The notes beneath the pieces were generated by a model that saw only the letters and a list, made by a program, of their open reading frames with translations, ran no database searches and had not been told where the DNA came from. From Nephromyces sp. MM_2019 (taxonomy: Eukaryota; Apicomplexa; Aconoidasida; Nephromycida): a stretch of DNA of 40,684 bases. The stretch lies in assembly GCA_015657535.1 (NCBI GenBank), contig JADHZB010000340.1, forward strand, positions 1,415-42,098. The letters are read 5' to 3'. Made by a program: the position numbers and the translations under genes. This document shows, one piece after another, positions 36,501 through 40,684 of this stretch. Every line of letters starts with the position of its first letter. The stretch's first letter is position 1.

Positions 36501-37383
36501 TTATTTTCTGCTATTTCTTAAAGTTACAGCCTCGATAGTTGCTGAACTTGCTTGGTCCAGCCGATATTCGAGCTGGTCCACAAGAGTGAAAAACTCTAAT
36601 AAATTCAACCGAAAAAGATTTCCTCCAGTCTGTAGCACGTTAATTCTGGCGAGCATCATCTACTGCTTCGAGTTTGCGGGAAAAATACATTGCAAACGGT
36701 GAAGAACGCGGTGGAGTTTTTGCTCATTTTATCTCCTTCGTATGACAAACTTTCAGAAGCATCTACATACTCCTAAACCGATCCTTCACTTGCTATTTAC
36801 CTCAATTCAAGAAGAAGTCCTTGGGTTCATTTGTAGACAAATAAAGGTATTACCCTTTTAAGATGCATAGGTTTTTTTGCAACAAAACGAGAAGCCAGAA
36901 CCGAAGCCGAAAAGCTAAACCACGAAAAACAAGTTTCATAAGGATGCCACATCTCATATACACTTTCTTGATTGATCATAACACTTGCCAAAATGCCATA
37001 TTTCAGTAGAATTACACGAGCTACCTGCTGTAAAAAAATGATGTTTACACCATGTGGGCAATACACAGAATTTCATTCTATAGACTAACGAACGCCAGCA
37101 GAGAATAAAAAAGCCTAGAGTAGAATCTGCAAAGCCAAGCTTTTAATCTGAGATATATGAAAGTTCTCTCAAACATCTTAAGCGAGGGTAGAGAAATTGC
37201 ACAAGCTTTTACGTATAGAAACTCTTGATTTCATGAATAAAATAAACATGGCACAAAAGGAAGCAATTTGAATGTTCGAAGGATGATTCTTGCAGGATGA
37301 ATAAGGAAGAAAATGCAAAAAAGCAGGGTGCGCATACTCACTTCGAGAGCTTGTGCTAGGTACAAATATAAGTACGCGTGAGA
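36501..37383 (-). CDS. Partial gene model, three 3' exons, partly hydrophobic protein of unknown function
   Basis: Minus-strand exons are 37383-37342 (SHAYLYLYLAQALE, donor gtgagt), 37027-36854 (acceptor ttttttacag, donor gtaata) and 36593-36501 (stop TAA). All junctions are phase 0. The middle exon encodes QVARVILLKYGILASVMINQ, then an aromatic, Ser-rich stretch and a basic end (VAKKPMHLKR). The last exon encodes a short amphipathic helix (FFTLVDQLEYRLDQASSATI). An alternative acceptor for the last exon at 36631 changes frame to a Cys/Gly/Ser-rich ending. No start exon was found upstream. The protein may be membrane-associated, but I recognise no family. Confidence 0.35.
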
Positions 37384-39935
37384 CTGCAAAGTTAGAGCGC
37401 TACTTAGACGCAAAAATTCAAAGAGGATCACAAGAAAATCCCTTGTGCAAACGGCATGATCACCTAAACCCCAAAAGCGACGCATTAATAAATACACTTT
37501 TCATTGAAAAAGTATCATTTATAAAGCAAAAAGAACTATAAATAGAGCAGATATAGATAAGCAGCTATAAAAATAATAAAATTATAACCTAATGTGAGAT
37601 CTAGCAAGAAATGCTAACATAATCTATGCTATTTTGATAATTTTACGCATAACTGCCAAGATAACTGTAGAATCACTTCTGAATAAACTAGCATCTGCTA
37701 TTGTAAAAGTCATTTTTTTAGCACTTTATGAAATTTTTGAAAATTCATGATTATAATTTAATAAATTTTCAAGTATAGAAGCATTATTCTCAAGCTCCAT
37801 AAAATCATGTTAGAAATGCAGCAACTAAGTTGAGCCAACGCACAAAATTTATAATGGCTGAGCATCGCCGGTGAAAAATTTTGTTTTCGCGACTTTAACA
37901 ATCAAAGAAATGAATGCACCGCATTAGTACTCAACCACACGTTACGAGCGATGCAGTAGCATCCTCCAATTAATTTAAATTTTGTCGAAAATTTAAGACT
38001 TCACTACCTCAGTTTTGATCCTGGCCCTATTTTTGCTTACTAAATTCTTGCAGGAGTGACTGCCACGCCATAAAGCCTTTTTTTATTTGCCTCGTGCATA
38101 CAAAATCAGGTTGAAATATAAGAATAAGAATAGCAATAATGCTACGAGCCTCTCTTAAAAGTTTCATGCAGCAGTCAAACGGTAGGCAACGAGTAGGAAG
38201 AAAACTAGATATTCCTCACACGAGATATCCTCAATCTACTACAAAAACCCTTAAAGTAACTTTAAAATAGAAAGCAACAGCATATCAAAGCCTCCTCTTT
38301 CCCGGCATGAGATTAAGAACAAGCTATTTTCCAAAGGCGTAACCAAAATTTCAGCCTTCTTGCACTATAGTCAGCAAAAGCCGTGTCTTATGCGAGATAC
38401 GCTCGGTTCGATATCGCGGGAATTTTCACAAAAGATGTTTAAAAACTGATTTTTCCTTTCGTCTTTTTTAATTAACTGCATCACTAGAAGCTTGTATAAA
38501 CAAATTTAGTTTGTTTAAGACGGGAGACATCAAATTTACCTTTTAAGAAAAAGGATTTCATCGCCTGCACAGGCATCACCATGTGATGCACAAAAAATTT
38601 CATGACAGTGCACTTGCATTCAGGAAGATTTGCCATGACATAAGCAGCCTCGTAAAATTTCAATTCACGCCGCCAGCAAAGGTGTAAAAGCGATGCGGAA
38701 GTCCGCTAAATTATTTGTAGTAACTTGCTTTTCCTGCAGCTATTGATTTTGGTACTAGTTGCAGGCGAGGTAATTTTGGTACTGGAGATTCCGAGATTTT
38801 CACAATGATGACTATCAACTCTACAGCAGAGTAATTTAATGGCGTTCCCATTGAGTTAATAAGTTTTAGCTAACAAAGTGCCTGCAAATTTCAATGCACG
38901 ATACAAAAGCTGCCGAATGTTCTCTAGGATGCGTTTTTACAGACACACAAGATGACTCGTCAGCGCGGAAACAACATATTTCTAAACACACAGCGTATCA
39001 ACACACACTGCTGCTGGAGGTGGTGTGTGCGCTTCTTCTAGAACACAGAAAATTCGATGGAATTCAAACAGTATGACTAAGTAAAAACGATAAAAAGGCC
39101 TTGAACAGTCGAGATTATAGAGCAAAACTAGCAATAGAATAAAGGGCGGAGGTTAAAAAGAAGCAGATAAAGCAGGAAATGAAGCAGAAATTTTTCAAGA
39201 AACAGTGAGGAGGTCATGAAATCAACATCTGGAGATAAAATAAAAGATGAACAAATAAATAATAAACACTTCTAATTACTTTTTGAGTACCCTTTCCCGT
39301 GTGCACTAAGGATAAACTCCATCTGAACTAGCGAAACTTGAAGTCGAAAAATAACTTATTTTTACGTGAATTTGAAGCAGAACCATTACTGACTGCGAGA
39401 TTATTTAAATCTAAATCAACAAAAAAATAATTCTGGTTGAAAATTCATTATAGAATTAACGGCTCCACTGTGGGGGAATTATTTCTCGCAAGTTTTACAG
39501 CATCTAATCCATAAGAAACATGGAAACAAACTTTACTGCAGCTTCAAAGCTCGACAGATTTATGGGGTAGGAGATGTAATAGAAATCAATAACGGCAGTA
39601 AGCGAGCGAGCTTTGTCATTTTACATATACTTTTACGGGAATTTTTGAGGGTATACATATAATTTATAATGATGGAAAGGCGTGTACACACACGGCTATT
39701 AACTTTCAATGGCTCCTGACTGCTTTCTACAAAACTCAAAAAATTCCTAGATTTCGAACAGAAGACACTAAACGAGATTTTCTAGTTTTACAACCAGAGT
39801 AATCCTGGCTTCTTCACTTTTTAAGCTGGTAGAGTTTAAGTTCTTTATTTGAAGTGCACTATATTTAGTACTAATCGAAGGGATATAGGGTATCAGGGCT
39901 CCGAGCACACCTAACGGAATTGCTGAATAGCAGTC
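37384..39935. other. 2.5-kb stretch with no supported gene
   Basis: I searched here for 5' exons of the model at 36501-37383 and found none with good borders. At 38894-39076 (plus) and on the opposite strand nearby, open frames of 40-60 codons overlap a CA-rich patch and cannot be told apart. No tRNA-like fold or tandem array is seen. Confidence 0.4.
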
Positions 39936-40592
39936 CTAGTCTTCATCATCAGACCAATTATCTGGAGCCAGCAGCTTTTTGCTCTAAAAGGGGAAATTCA
40001 TGAATTTTTGAAGGATTTAAAAAAAAAATATTGAGATCGCCGGTAATTAGCAAAAATGAGCAATTTAATAAGTAATGCACCACAAATCGCAGACACATAA
40101 ACCAAGCAAGTGAAAGAGGCAGGAGAAGGAGCATAGCAAGAGATTTAGCAAGGCAGAAATAAGAAAAAACGGATGAAGAAGATTTTTAACAAGAGTTTCA
40201 CAGGACTAAAAGTACAAGAAAAAGAAGCAACTACTGGACAAAATTAGACAGAAAATTAACATACGAGTAAAACGGTTGCTCCATTGTGGAGTTGAATCGA
40301 TGATTCAATACAGAAATAAAAGGTGAAGAAAATGGCAGGAAAATATGTAAAAAAAGGCAAGAAAAGGATAAAAAGCAAAAAAAGGACCAGAAAATGAAAA
40401 AATTCGCAAATACTCAAAAAATTGATGGTAGAAACCACACACAAAGTCAGACACACACACATCAAAATTATCTTAGATCAACTATATACTCGTCAATAAA
40501 ACTTTTCCCATTCACTTACAAGGGTAAATTTTATAAAATTATCAAAATTCCTCATATACAGGGTAGAGTCAAGCATCACACACGTGGTGCAG
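39936..40592 (-). CDS. 3' end of a gene entering from the right edge (two exons)
   Basis: Minus-strand exons are 40592-40520 (ending LYMRNFDNFIKFTL, donor gtaagt) and 39983-39936 (acceptor cccttttag; SKKLLAPDNWSDDED then TAG). The junction is phase 0. The short acidic C-terminal tail looks genuine. The segment RNFDNFIK resembles the 'RNFNN.IK' stretch at the start of mRNA cap guanine-N7 methyltransferases. However, a stop only 29 residues after that stretch contradicts that family unless 39936-39983 belongs to another gene. The acceptor of the first exon lies inside the last unit of the 24-26-bp tandem repeat. Confidence 0.35.
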
Positions 40593-40684
40593 CTAAACCT
40601 CACACACACGTGGTGCAGCTAAACCTCACACACACGGTGCAGCTAAACCTCACACACACGGTGCAGCTAAACCTCACACACACG
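40574..40684. repeat. 24-26-bp tandem repeat running off the right edge
   Basis: Four full units (25, 26, 24 and 24 bases) and a partial fifth share the core gtgcagctaaacctcacaca. The longer units contain an extra tg (cgtggtgc instead of cggtgc). On the minus strand each unit reads gtgtgaggtttagctgcac, which contains a potential splice acceptor (gtttag). The array continues past the window. Confidence 0.95.

Noticed and set aside
36827..37066. Single continuous minus frame of 79 codons
   Set aside because: It is better explained as exon 37027-36854 with flanking intron, because donor and acceptor both fit phase 0.
38405..38425. ggttcga-like sequence suggesting a tRNA T-arm
   Set aside because: The flanking bases do not form a T-stem, and no anticodon arm or acceptor stem can be folded.
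40568..40684. ctaaacc-containing repeat as a telomere
   Set aside because: The unit is 24-26 bases with CA runs, not a 6-8-base telomeric repeat, and it lies against a coding exon.
1..40684. Bacterial-style operons, CRISPR, prophage or toxin-antitoxin systems
   Set aside because: Coding is exon-intron throughout, and no repeat-spacer array or prokaryotic gene organisation is present.

Overview
The window reads as nuclear DNA of an intron-rich, AT-rich protist. Coding capacity is broken into short exons (17-180 codons, often fewer than 70) joined by canonical GT...AG introns of about 80 bp to 2 kb. There are many CA/TG microsatellites and no operons, Shine-Dalgarno sites or CRISPR arrays. I found no tRNA or rRNA. 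An apicomplexan or other alveolate would fit this architecture, but nothing in the sequence proves it. All gene models are my own hand-splicing; reading frame is kept across every junction unless I say otherwise.

Layout. 1-5.0 kb: a 41-bp tandem repeat at the left edge, a small three-exon minus-strand gene (613-2346, 73 aa) and a tentative minus-strand gene (3706-4702). 5.0-7.9 kb: a minus-strand four-exon gene (5026-7927) resembling the small tau55/GTF3C6 subunit of TFIIIC. 7.9-8.6 kb: a divergent intergenic region. 8.6-18.3 kb: a plus-strand, thirteen-exon gene for a NOA1/YqeH-type circularly permuted GTPase with a complete zinc finger and all G motifs. 19.6-24.4 kb: a plus-strand six-exon gene of 317 aa, unrecognised, with a possible RII-alpha/DPY-30-like segment near its C-terminus. 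26.5-28.0 kb: a tentative plus-strand gene and a tentative small minus-strand gene that meet tail to tail. 29.3-34.5 kb: a minus-strand eight-exon gene for organellar ribosomal protein bS18 embedded in a 490-aa polypeptide. 34.5-40.7 kb: mostly unassigned sequence with two partial minus-strand gene models and a 24-26-bp tandem repeat running off the right edge.

Functional theme. The two securely recognised genes both concern the small subunit of an organellar ribosome: YqeH/NOA1 GTPases act in its assembly and bS18 is one of its proteins. Whether the organelle is the mitochondrion or a plastid cannot be decided here. I see no gene cluster or defence-like system. The most novel material is the set of unrecognised proteins, the very large bS18 and the repeat-borne splice acceptors at the right edge. 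A useful internal signal is that the introns of the NOA1, TFIIIC-like and bS18 genes are T-rich on the coding strand, which helps assign strand.
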